Source: Janthinobacterium sp. BJB426 (GTDB lineage Bacteria; Pseudomonadota; Gammaproteobacteria; Burkholderiales; Burkholderiaceae_D). Taken from it: a stretch of 64,000 nt of DNA. The DNA lies in the NCBI RefSeq assembly GCF_002735705.1, contig NZ_PDZL01000003.1:186001-250000 (forward strand), in the 5' to 3' direction. Below, one piece after another: positions 7,723-17,110 of this stretch. The notes beneath the pieces were generated by a model. The model made no database searches and had not been told where the DNA came from. It saw nothing but the letters and a program-made list of their open reading frames with translations. The position numbers were made by a program, and so were the translations under genes. Numbering within the stretch: position 1 is the stretch's first letter; every line of letters starts with the position of its first letter.

Positions 7723-10095
7723 TCAGAACTGGATCGTGTACGACGCGCCCACCGTGCGGCCCTGGCCGATGATGACGGTGTCGCCGTTGACGGCGCCCGG
7801 CACGAAACTGGTCAAGGTGTGGTTGCGGTACACCTTGTCGGCCAGGTTGTTCGCATACGCCGTAATGCGCTGCTTGCCGCCCGGGAGCACATACGACAGG
7901 CGCGCATTGGCCAGCGCGAAACCGCCCTGGTTCAGCAAGTCGCGCGCGGCGTTTTGCGGGTCGACATAGTAATACTGCTTCGACGTGTAGCGCACGTCGC
8001 CGCTGAAGACCAGCTGCGCGCCATCGCCCAGCGGGTAGCGGTAGTCGGCCGCCAGCAAGGCCGTCACGTGGGGCGAGCGCACGAATTCATTGCCGGAGCG
8101 GTCGCCGCCATTGTTCTGGATGGCGAAATCGTCGAATTCCGTGCGCAGCAGGCCGATATTGGCGTTGAGGTGCAGCTTGTCCGTCGGCTGTGCCTCGATC
8201 TCGAATTCCGCGCCATTCACGTGGGCCTTGCGCACGTTTTGCAGGTAATTGACGCTTTGCGTGGGGTCGCCGTTGTACACGCCCGTGATATTCACCTGCA
8301 CGTTCTTGTAGTCATAGTGAAAAACGTTGGCATTGAAGTTCAGGCGCCCGTCCAGCCATTCCGACTTGATGCCCGCCTCGAACGAGTTCAGGGTTTCCGG
8401 CTTCACCGTATTCAATGCCCGCATGTCCGTGGCGCTCGTGTTGTAGCCGCCGGACTTGATGCCGTGCGCGTATTTCAGGTAGCCGCGCAGGGTGCGGCTG
8501 AAGCGGTACTCGGGCGTCACGTCGTAGGTCAGCGCATTCCACGTGGTGGACGGATTCGACGTGAAGTTGTTGTTGGCCACCGATGCGGCGCCGTAATTGC
8601 CGCCCCGGACCGTGTTCCACCAGTTGGCCGCATCGCCAAATGTCACCGAATTCGATGCGGCCTGCACGCGCTGCAAGTCGAGATCCTTGGTTTCCGTCGT
8701 CCAGCGCAGGCCAAACGTCGACAGGAACTGCTCGCTGAAGTTGACGGTCGTGCTGCCGAAGATGGCCGCGCTGCGCGCCTTGTGCTGGTAGAGCGTGCGG
8801 TTGTAGCCGACGGGCTGCGTGCTGCCCGCCAGCGCCGGCACGGTACCGTTGGGCAGGCGCGCGCCGGCCGCATCGGAATCGATCTTTTCATTGAAGTAGA
8901 ACAAACCGGCGACCCAGCTCACGGCGCCGTTTTGCGGCGACGTCAAACGTAGCTCCTGCGACACTTGCCGGCTGCTGGCCTTGGAGCGGCTGCGGCCCAC
9001 TTCCAGCGGCGTGTTGTCGCTGTCGCCCGTCGCTTCGTTCCTGAAATTTTCATAACCGGTGATCGACGTCAGGGTCAGTTCGCCCAGCGCATATTCCAGG
9101 TTCAGCTGCGCGCCGCCCTGTTGTACGTCGCTGTCGGCCGGCGCATTCGTGCTGACGTCATCGGGATTGGTGCTGGGAATATAGCCATTGCGGTACACGC
9201 CATTCGCGCCATAGCTGGCCACCGTCGTGGTGGCGCCCTTGGTCGTGTAGTCGCGGTAGTGCAGGTTCAGGTTCGCCGTCAGGTCGCGCCCGATCAGGGC
9301 CTTGAGCTGGCCGCGGATGGCGCTGTCCTTGAGCTTTCCATCGCGCTCGCCCGTAAACTGATTGTGGAAGCGGCCCTTGTCCTGCTGCTCCGTGTGGAAG
9401 GACAAGCGCCCCGCCAGCACCTCGTCGACCAGCGCGCCGCCAATGGCGCCTTCGGCCAGCTTGGTGTCGTAGCTGCTGTAATCCAGCTTGGCGTAGCCGC
9501 TGGACTTGAACGAGGGTTTGCGCGAGATCACGTTGATGGCGCCGCCCGTCGTATTCTTGCCCCACAAGGTGCCTTGCGGCCCGCGCAGCACTTCCACCCG
9601 GTCCAGGTCGAACAAGGGGAAACCCGTGGCGCTGGAATTGCTGATGTAGACATCGTCGAGGTAAAAGCCGACAGGGTTTGGGAAATCGATCTGCTGCTGG
9701 CCCGCACCGACGCCGCGTATCCACCAGCGCGGGCGGCCATGCTGCTGCGTGCCGGCCGAGGCGTTCGGCACGTAATTGAGGATTTCGCTGGCCGAGCGGC
9801 CGATGCCCGTGTCGAGCAGCTCCTTGCCGCCCAATACCGTGATCGCGCTGGGCACCTTCTGCGCCGATTCCTCGCGCTTTTGCGCCGTCACCGTCACCGA
9901 TTGCAGCGAGGCGCCCTCGCCGGCGCCGTTCGCGTCGGCGGCGGCAATGACATCGGCGCCAGGCGCTTCCGCATGGGCCATGCCATGGACGAGCATCAGG
10001 CCGCCGATGGCGAAGGCCGAGCGCAGCGCGCGGCGCACTGGCGTCAGATGAAAGGGAAAAGAGGAGAAGGCGGCGGGGGCAGTCGAACGGCGCAT
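7723..10095 (-). CDS. TonB-dependent outer-membrane receptor of the sulfur locus
   Basis: This 790-residue protein has an N-terminal signal peptide ending near MAHAEA. A plug domain follows (VTVTAQKREESAQKVPSAITVL, then ASEILNYVPN and the RGPQGTLWGKNTTGGAINV segment), and then a long beta-barrel ending in a C-terminal aromatic residue (ASYTIQF). There is no N-terminal signalling (STN) domain, so it is a plain transporter. It is preceded by a sigma-54 promoter and two activator-type dyads shared in sequence with the other desulfurisation promoters. It probably brings a large or scarce organosulfur compound across the outer membrane rather than a siderophore; that is an inference from regulation and context. 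Confidence 0.88.
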   Translation of the reverse strand: MRRSTAPAAFSSFPFHLTPVRRALRSAFAIGGLMLVHGMAHAEAPGADVIAAADANGAGEGASLQSVTVTAQKREESAQKVPSAITVLGGKELLDTGIGRSASEILNYVPNASAGTQQHGRPRWWIRGVGAGQQQIDFPNPVGFYLDDVYISNSSATGFPLFDLDRVEVLRGPQGTLWGKNTTGGAINVISRKPSFKSSGYAKLDYSSYDTKLAEGAIGGALVDEVLAGRLSFHTEQQDKGRFHNQFTGERDGKLKDSAIRGQLKALIGRDLTANLNLHYRDYTTKGATTTVASYGANGVYRNGYIPSTNPDDVSTNAPADSDVQQGGAQLNLEYALGELTLTSITGYENFRNEATGDSDNTPLEVGRSRSKASSRQVSQELRLTSPQNGAVSWVAGLFYFNEKIDSDAAGARLPNGTVPALAGSTQPVGYNRTLYQHKARSAAIFGSTTVNFSEQFLSTFGLRWTTETKDLDLQRVQAASNSVTFGDAANWWNTVRGGNYGAASVANNNFTSNPSTTWNALTYDVTPEYRFSRTLRGYLKYAHGIKSGGYNTSATDMRALNTVKPETLNSFEAGIKSEWLDGRLNFNANVFHYDYKNVQVNITGVYNGDPTQSVNYLQNVRKAHVNGAEFEIEAQPTDKLHLNANIGLLRTEFDDFAIQNNGGDRSGNEFVRSPHVTALLAADYRYPLGDGAQLVFSGDVRYTSKQYYYVDPQNAARDLLNQGGFALANARLSYVLPGGKQRITAYANNLADKVYRNHTLTSFVPGAVNGDTVIIGQGRTVGASYTIQF

Positions 10096-10146
10096 GGGTG
10101 ATTATCCTTGAGTAAAGTCAAAACGCGAGATGGTGATGAATGTCAT

Positions 10147-10162
10147 TGCAAGGCGCATGCCC
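10147..10162 (-). promoter_or_regulatory. sigma-54 (-24/-12) promoter for the TonB receptor
   Basis: On the minus strand the site reads GGGCATGCGCCTTGCA, with exact GG-N10-GC spacing and the preferred TTGCA -12 element. The expected start is near 10136, about 40 nt before the ATG at 10095. Confidence 0.78.
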
Positions 10163-10229
10163 GCTGCCGCGGCGCAGCAAAATCATCGTTAAGTGGTTGA
10201 TTTAAAAGGAAGACTATCGTCACGATAGT

Positions 10230-10309
10230 GCTGTTGATTTGGCAGCAGCGGCGCTGCCGCGTGCTGCCTGCGCGACAGCAGGCGATGACGCTGCTGTCGC
10301 GGCAACAGT
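10230..10309. promoter_or_regulatory. upstream activator dyads for the TonB receptor promoter
   Basis: GCTGTTGATTTGGCAGCAGC (10230-10249) and GCTGCTGTCGCGGCAACAGT (10290-10309) share the pattern CTGYTG-N8-CARCAG. The first is identical over 18 of its 20 bases or more to a site at 12703. They are centred roughly 100 and 160 bp upstream of the predicted transcription start, a normal distance for a sigma-54 enhancer. A weaker related sequence lies at 10260-10279. Confidence 0.62.
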
Positions 10310-10316
10310 GTGAAGG

Positions 10317-11471
10317 TCAAGCGGCGCGCAACAACGCCGATGTATGCCCGCGCACGAGGGGCAGCACTTCCTCGCCCACCCGGTACGCTTCTTCCAGGTG
10401 CGGCGTGCTGGCCAGGATGAAGGCGTCGGCGCCCAGTTGTACCAGTTCGTCGAGGCGTTCGGCCACTTGCTGGTAGCTGCCGACGATGCCTTGCGTCTGC
10501 CCGCCGCGCAGCAGATTGAAGCCGGACCAGATATTCGGCGCCGTGATCAAATCCTTGTAGCTGTTCAGGGTGGTCGGGCGGTTGCCCCGCTGGCGCGCGG
10601 CGCCCACGGAATCGCCGCCATCGGCGCCGAGGAACTGGCGCAGGGTGGCGGGGTCCACGGCGTCAAAGCCCTTGCGCACTTCATCCCACGCCTCTTCTTC
10701 CGTGGCGCGGGCCACGATATCGACGCGCACTGCGCACTTGATCTTGCGGCCCAGCAGCGCCGTCTTTTCATGCACGCGGGCGAATTTCTCGCGCAGCTGC
10801 TCGAACGGTTCCAGCCACGTGAGGTAGTAGTCGGCATGCTTCGAGGCGGAACCGAGGGCCGCGTCGGACGAACCGGAAAAATAAATCTCGGGGAAATCCT
10901 GCTCCGACAACGGCGTGGCCAGGCCCGCATCTTCCACCTGGTAGAACTTGCCCTGGTAGGAAAACGGCCCGCCGCGCCACACGCCGCGCACCACGTCGAG
11001 AAATTCCGTCGTACGCGTATAACGGTCATCGTGGCCGGCCGAATCGCCCCACCACAGCTGCGAAGGGCCGCCGCCGCCCGTGATCACGTTGTACAGGGCG
11101 CGGCCGCCCGTGGCCCGTTGCAGGCTGGCCGTCATGCGCGCGGCCACCACGGGGTTCAAAAAGCCGGGCTGGAACGGGATCATGAAGCGGAAAGTGGTCG
11201 TTTCTCTCGCCAGCAGCGCGGAAATGGCCCACGGTTCGTCCGTCATGGGGAAGGACGGGATCAAACCGCCCTGAAAGCCCGATATTTCAGCGGCGCGGGC
11301 GATTTCCGCCAGGTAGTCGATATAGCTGAAACCATCGGCGCCGCCACCACCGAGACCGGCCTGGCGCAGGTTGTCATTGCCGGGAAACCAGTCGCCGCGA
11401 AACGGCGTGCGGGCGCGGTGCGAACTCGGTTCGCCATGCGTAGGGATACGCCAGAAAAAATCGATTGCCAT
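10317..11471 (-). CDS. LLM-class flavin-dependent monooxygenase (SsuD-like alkanesulfonate monooxygenase)
   Basis: The 384-residue protein starts MAIDFFWRIPTHGEP, closely resembling the SsuD N-terminus (FWFLPTHGDG), and keeps the corresponding histidine (His12). The TIM-barrel luciferase-like body includes RATGGRALYNVITGGGG and a C-terminal segment typical of SsuD (GADAFILASTPHLEEAYRVGEEVLP). SsuD enzymes use reduced FMN and oxygen to cleave a C-S bond, giving an aldehyde and sulfite. No flavin reductase gene is visible nearby, so FMNH2 must come from elsewhere. It follows the sister monooxygenase by 27 bp and is probably cotranscribed from the sigma-54 promoter at 12661. Confidence 0.88.
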   Translation of the reverse strand: MAIDFFWRIPTHGEPSSHRARTPFRGDWFPGNDNLRQAGLGGGGADGFSYIDYLAEIARAAEISGFQGGLIPSFPMTDEPWAISALLARETTTFRFMIPFQPGFLNPVVAARMTASLQRATGGRALYNVITGGGGPSQLWWGDSAGHDDRYTRTTEFLDVVRGVWRGGPFSYQGKFYQVEDAGLATPLSEQDFPEIYFSGSSDAALGSASKHADYYLTWLEPFEQLREKFARVHEKTALLGRKIKCAVRVDIVARATEEEAWDEVRKGFDAVDPATLRQFLGADGGDSVGAARQRGNRPTTLNSYKDLITAPNIWSGFNLLRGGQTQGIVGSYQQVAERLDELVQLGADAFILASTPHLEEAYRVGEEVLPLVRGHTSALLRAA

Positions 11472-11498
11472 GTGGGTTACTCCTTGAATGGGTGGAAA

Positions 11499-12578
11499 TC
11501 AGGCCGCTTGCAGCTGCGCGCTCAACGCTGCCCGCACACGGGGCAGCACGTGTTCACCGATGCGGTAGGCTTCCTCGAAATGGGGAATGGCCGCCAGCAC
11601 GAAGCTGGAGACGCCCGCCTGCGCATAGGCTTCGAGCGCCGCGCTGACCTGTGCATAGCTGCCGACCAGGGTGCCGTGGGCGCCCGTTTGCGCTTGCGCA
11701 AAGCCGGGCCAGAAGGCTGCGGCACCGTCATCGAATGGCGCATCGTCAGGCAGTCCTGCCCCGCCGCGGTAGCGGCGCGCATCGCGCAAGGCTTCCTCGA
11801 ACGTTTCGCGGGCCAGTACGTCGATGCGCAAGCCCGCCGCCACGGTGCGGCCCAGCTGGCGCGCCTGCGTTTGCAGGCTGGCGATGGCGGGCGACAAATC
11901 CGCCAGCGGTGCCGCATCGAACACGTGCACGTCGGCCTGGCGCGCCGACAGGGCCAGCGCCTCCGTCGATTCCCCCGTCAGGTAGATGCTGTTGACAGGA
12001 TGGTTCGCCAGCGGGCCCTTGAAGCCGCCGTCCTGCACTTCGAAAAACCTGCCCTTGAAGCTGAACGGCGAAGTACTTTGCACGCCGCGCGCCACGGTGA
12101 TGAATTCATCGATGCGCGGCAAAATGTCGGCGTCCGGTACGGCATCGCCCTGGCGCCGGCGCGCTGCCGCATCGCCGCCATGGCCGATCTGCCAGGCAAA
12201 GCGTCCGCCCGTGAAACGCTGGAAGCTGACGGCGTTCTTTGCCGCGTACACGGCCGAGCCCCAGGCCGCGTCGAATTCGGCGATCAGTTTCAAATGGCGC
12301 GTGCTGCGCGCAAGGTAGCCGGCGACGATCCAGCTTTCATCACCCTGCGTATCGTGGCGCACCTGGATGCCGTTGAAGCCGGAAAGGTCGGCAGCGCGGG
12401 CGATCTGGTGCAGGTAATCGAAATAATTGAAGGGCGGACGCGCGCCGCGCGGGTCGCTCACGCCCGCCTGCAAGGGACTGGGCGCGCCAGCGTTTCGCTC
12501 GCCGCGGCGCGTGACGCCGGGCGCCGCGTAACGGCCATCGCCGCTGGTGGGCAATTGCCAGATGAATTCTATGGTCAT
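11499..12578 (-). CDS. LLM-class flavin-dependent monooxygenase, second SsuD-like paralogue
   Basis: The start chosen is the ATG at 12578 (MTIEFIWQLPTSGDG), preceded by AGGAG; the frame stays open upstream but contains no family sequence. The protein has 359 residues. It shares the luciferase-like fold and the C-terminal ASSFVLAAIPHFEEAYRIGE-type segment with the neighbour. The active-site histidine of the PTHG motif is replaced by Ser12 (PTSG), so its substrate or chemistry probably differs from SsuD. Having two monooxygenases beside two desulfinases suggests stepwise oxidation and C-S cleavage, as in the Dsz pathway, but the order of steps is not readable from sequence. Confidence 0.85.
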   Translation of the reverse strand: MTIEFIWQLPTSGDGRYAAPGVTRRGERNAGAPSPLQAGVSDPRGARPPFNYFDYLHQIARAADLSGFNGIQVRHDTQGDESWIVAGYLARSTRHLKLIAEFDAAWGSAVYAAKNAVSFQRFTGGRFAWQIGHGGDAAARRRQGDAVPDADILPRIDEFITVARGVQSTSPFSFKGRFFEVQDGGFKGPLANHPVNSIYLTGESTEALALSARQADVHVFDAAPLADLSPAIASLQTQARQLGRTVAAGLRIDVLARETFEEALRDARRYRGGAGLPDDAPFDDGAAAFWPGFAQAQTGAHGTLVGSYAQVSAALEAYAQAGVSSFVLAAIPHFEEAYRIGEHVLPRVRAALSAQLQAA

Positions 12579-12660
12579 GCATGGACTCCTGTCGTGGGTC
12601 GAAGAAAACGCCGCTGCGCGCATTGGATACTTGCGCGCAGCGGCCTGCCCTTCCCTCCTC

Positions 12661-12675
12661 GCAGAAAACATGCCA
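12661..12675 (-). promoter_or_regulatory. sigma-54 (-24/-12) promoter for the monooxygenase operon
   Basis: The minus-strand sequence TGGCATGTTTTCTGC has exact GG-N10-GC spacing (CC at 12673-12674, GC at 12661-12662). It would start transcription near 12649, leaving a leader of about 70 nt before the ATG at 12578. Confidence 0.75.
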
Positions 12676-12702
12676 TGCCGCATAGGCCCAACAGCGCCAT
12701 TC

Positions 12703-12763
12703 GCTGTTGATTTGGCAGCAACCGGGTGCAGCCAGGGCAGCAGCATGCTGCGCGCGCAGCAGC
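12703..12763. promoter_or_regulatory. upstream activator dyads for the monooxygenase operon
   Basis: GCTGTTGATTTGGCAGCAAC (12703-12722) is nearly identical to the dyad at 10230. CATGCTGCGCGCGCAGCAGC (12744-12763) is a second, weaker copy. They are centred about 64 and 105 bp upstream of the predicted start. Confidence 0.6.
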
Positions 12764-12765
12764 CA

Positions 12766-12806
12766 TGAAAAAAGCCGGAGCCGCATCGCTGCAGGTCCGG
12801 CTCCGG
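12766..12806 (-). terminator. rho-independent terminator of the sigma-54 activator gene
   Basis: On the minus strand a 9-bp stem CCGGAGCCG / CGGCTCCGG is followed by CTTTTTTC. It separates the activator gene from the monooxygenase operon downstream. Confidence 0.85.
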
Positions 12807-12822
12807 GAGGTTCGTCATGTGC

Positions 12823-14013
<1,191 letters not shown>

Positions 14014-14192
14014 GGACCGACTATACCGCGCGCCATCTCCAGGCGTGAACGAATGGTGCTGCGCTTGCTTATCCGGATTTTGCATATGCACAGTGCCGGG
14101 AACGGGCGCTGTTTTGTCGTGAACGGTGCACTTTGGCGATAGCGTCATCTACCCCGGCTTCAACCCTGGCCTTGCCGGGATTTGTTTCGCCG

Positions 14193-15056
14193 CTACCTCA
14201 AAACGGTCGCTCTGCCGTCGACCAGCACATCGAGTTTAATCGTTCCCTGGCTTACCGCGTTTAAAAGTGGCCACTCCGCGAATACATCAAGAATAAATTG
14301 CCTTGAGGCATCTTTGGCAAGTCGCTGAGCCACTTCAAAATGGGTGACATTACCAAACTTTGAAATAGCTTTTTTCCCCCGATCAGTTTCCTTTGAGTCT
14401 TTCGCCATCTCTCCATGCGTTTCGTAGGGAGCCGCGCATTTTTTTGGTGTTCCCCAGCTCACGTATCCAGATGTCAGACCCGCCTCCTGCCATTTTTTCA
14501 CATTCTCTTCTGCCTGGTTTCCCCAGGTTTTGACAACCTTGAAGTCCGATAAAGCGCTGGCATCATCGATATTGATTTCGACATAATTCGTGTGAGCATA
14601 GAAGTCCTGAATTCCATGCAGCGCCTGTCCCAGGGATAGAAAAGCCAGATTCAACTCCAGATTCGCCAACAATGGTTTCTTTGCCATGAGCAGAATCGTG
14701 GCCGCTTCAGCGTGCTCGTCCAGCTCGGCTTTAAGCTGCGCAATATAAGCGATCGCTCCGGAAAAATCACAGTTGTCGAAGTGAGCCTTTGATGCTGTCT
14801 GATGCACTATATCTTGCATGTAGAGTGCAATTTGCATTTGACGCACATACTTCCGGCTGCTCAGGCCATCCAGAAGGATTTTATGCTCGCTTATCTTGAA
14901 ATCAGAATTGCATCTCTCACAAATAACGGATATGGATTCATCTTTTGCCGCAGGAATTTCTTGCTGGAGTTTTTCCATATCGATATCCGCTGCCGAGGCG
15001 CCCATAGCCATGAGCGAGAAAATGATGGCAAGCGAATGCTGGAATCTGTTAAACAT
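14193..15056 (-). CDS. exported HET-C-like (phospholipase C-like fold) protein
   Basis: The 287-residue protein begins with a Sec signal peptide ending MGASAAD. Near residues 140-160 it has LGQALHGIQDFYAHTNYVE, the signature of the HET-C/zinc-dependent phospholipase C-like family, in which the histidines and aspartate bind metal. A later histidine (NVTHFEVAQRL) could complete the site. A Cys pair (CERC) near the N-terminus may bind metal or form a disulfide. Base composition is clearly less GC-rich than the flanking genes. It follows the amidohydrolase gene by 53 bp on the same strand, so the two are probably one operon. Enzymatic activity is not proven from the sequence. Confidence 0.7.
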   Translation of the reverse strand: MFNRFQHSLAIIFSLMAMGASAADIDMEKLQQEIPAAKDESISVICERCNSDFKISEHKILLDGLSSRKYVRQMQIALYMQDIVHQTASKAHFDNCDFSGAIAYIAQLKAELDEHAEAATILLMAKKPLLANLELNLAFLSLGQALHGIQDFYAHTNYVEINIDDASALSDFKVVKTWGNQAEENVKKWQEAGLTSGYVSWGTPKKCAAPYETHGEMAKDSKETDRGKKAISKFGNVTHFEVAQRLAKDASRQFILDVFAEWPLLNAVSQGTIKLDVLVDGRATVLR

Positions 15057-15109
15057 CGATAATCTCCAAGTTTTGAAAATGGCATTTCGGACATCCGCAC
15101 CATGCTTCG

Positions 15110-16888
15110 CTAACTGAATCGACCATCCACTTTCAAGAGCCAGGCAGGCGGCTTTACGCCGTGTTTGTCATAGAATGCCTGCAACCTCAACCGCGTTTCC
15201 CCGCCTCGGGACAAGCCAGCGTAACGTACAGCGTTATCGCCAAAGAATTTGTTCGAGAGCGTCGTCACGGTTTCGCCGCTAAGAGATGGCAGTTCTTCAA
15301 GCTCTTTGAAAAGTTTCATGAAGTCGCTCAGATAACTTCCAATTGAGCTGGCAGTCAGGCTCATTTCCCAGTCTGTGCCATATAGAAAGCGGTTCGCCAA
15401 TGATGCAGAGCCCTTTGGGGCGGTAAGGTTATAGAGCTTTTGCAGATCCGCCTTGAGTTCAGGCTGGTCCGATATCACCTCGGTAAAGAATCCGGCATCG
15501 GCGTATGCGAACTCTCCTGGTCCGCTTGCATTCATCTCCTTTGCAAATGCTTCCGCAAGGGAGAAACCTGCACGCTGGTCCTTCACGATGGACGTGTCGC
15601 CGAAATGCCCGAAGTTGACACGCAGGCGTGGAAACTCCTTCAAGACGCACGCCCAGTATTTGGAACCCGCCAGATTCTTGAAGGCCATGCTGGGTCCGTT
15701 AGAAAGACCCGTGTGCGCCATGATCGGTACACCATGCTTTTGACAGTAGTCATATAGCCGGCGCAAGGCGTCATCGAGCAACTTTCCCAAATCAGGGGTA
15801 TTTTGTACCCACTCCGGCAACCAACGACGCCTCCAGAAATCCGGCTCCGCATCTTGAATATACTGATTTCCCAGCGCGGCAAAGCCCATTGGCGGGTATA
15901 GCTTGACGCCGATAAATCCATGTTCTTCAAGCGCGCGCTGGACAAGGTCAAAAGAACTGGTCGCTGATTTCCCCTTGCTGAACGCCACTTCTCGCAGCGG
16001 ACAGAATGGCACGAATCCGTGCATTCTCCCTCCCGTCAGAATGGACAACTGCTCCATGACCTGGACCTGCGTTTCGAGCGAAGTCGCTGTTGGTTTCCCC
16101 TTTGATATCCACCACGAATAATCGACCATGCTGGGCATGAGGAGATCCACCATGCGCACACCGGGAACATTAAATGTGCGCAGATATTGCTGAATATTTA
16201 CATACCGGTATTGGAAATTTTGAAGGATGAATTTAATGACACCCATCACCGACCTGTCTCCACTCAGCATGTCCAATGGCTCGGGAGAGTCTTTATCCAG
16301 ATCGGGAATCGTGGCAGGAAGCTTGTCAATAATTTCCAGGGCCTCGACTTGCAGACGTGTCTGCATATCGGGAATAAGAAGCTTGCTTTGCTTTTCTCGA
16401 ATGAATGGCAAGTAAAGGGGTGAGGTAGCCGCAGCAGCTTTCAAGGACGCAGTACCGGCTGCGTATGCGTCTCGCCGCAGCCGGGAAATGACCTCCATCT
16501 TGGCCTGCTCGCTTGTGCAAGCGGCCAGTTTTGGGGACAACTCCCGGAGCGTCTCCAGCTCCATGTCACCGGAAGGCGCCAATGACCACGCGAGACCTTG
16601 TAGCAGCGCACCGACAGCCATTGCCGCAGGCCCCAGCGGGCTCGCCTCCCCAACCATCACTTTTCCCACGAAGTCCATGACAGGAATATCCGTGCCATTG
16701 AAAATGTGGCAGTGAGCATCGATGGTCAAAGGCCCCGTCGGCAGGTTGATGTCGGGACTGTTGACGCAATCCAAAGGGCGTGGCTTGAACAAGCAACAGC
16801 CTGACAAGCCGACGCTTGTGCCAACGGCAAGGGCACCGATGCCTCGAAGGGCACGACGACGGGAAAAATTCTCCGGAAAGTGGTCCAT
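15110..16888 (-). CDS. amidohydrolase-family lipoprotein with Tat-like leader
   Basis: This 592-residue protein starts with a twin-arginine-like SRRRALRG stretch, a hydrophobic segment and a lipobox LSGC, predicting export and lipid anchoring. The mature part has amidohydrolase_2-type metal-ligand motifs: DAHCHIF near residue 57-63, IMAHTG, NFGHFGDT and LYGTDWE in the expected order. These enzymes hydrolyse or decarboxylate small cyclic or amide substrates in a TIM barrel. It is longer than typical members (about 300-400) because of an inserted helical region after the first motif. Composition is less GC-rich than the chromosome around it. Together with the HET-C-like gene it looks like an acquired two-gene unit. 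Confidence 0.75.
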   Translation of the reverse strand: MDHFPENFSRRRALRGIGALAVGTSVGLSGCCLFKPRPLDCVNSPDINLPTGPLTIDAHCHIFNGTDIPVMDFVGKVMVGEASPLGPAAMAVGALLQGLAWSLAPSGDMELETLRELSPKLAACTSEQAKMEVISRLRRDAYAAGTASLKAAAATSPLYLPFIREKQSKLLIPDMQTRLQVEALEIIDKLPATIPDLDKDSPEPLDMLSGDRSVMGVIKFILQNFQYRYVNIQQYLRTFNVPGVRMVDLLMPSMVDYSWWISKGKPTATSLETQVQVMEQLSILTGGRMHGFVPFCPLREVAFSKGKSATSSFDLVQRALEEHGFIGVKLYPPMGFAALGNQYIQDAEPDFWRRRWLPEWVQNTPDLGKLLDDALRRLYDYCQKHGVPIMAHTGLSNGPSMAFKNLAGSKYWACVLKEFPRLRVNFGHFGDTSIVKDQRAGFSLAEAFAKEMNASGPGEFAYADAGFFTEVISDQPELKADLQKLYNLTAPKGSASLANRFLYGTDWEMSLTASSIGSYLSDFMKLFKELEELPSLSGETVTTLSNKFFGDNAVRYAGLSRGGETRLRLQAFYDKHGVKPPAWLLKVDGRFS

Positions 16889-17110
16889 GCAGCCCTTTCA
16901 GCAGTTCATTTCTTCGACTAAGGAGTACAGAAAAAATCGCGTGCTCGATGCAAGGGGGATGGTATATTGATAATTTCAACTTGGCAAGATTTATTGCGCA
17001 GGCATGGACAGGTGCTGCGGCAAACAGCGGAGCAACCACGACAGATGACCGGTTGCCAAAGGGCTCGCCAGCCCGCATACGGGGACGCGGGCTGCGTGAC
17101 CAACGTTTGA

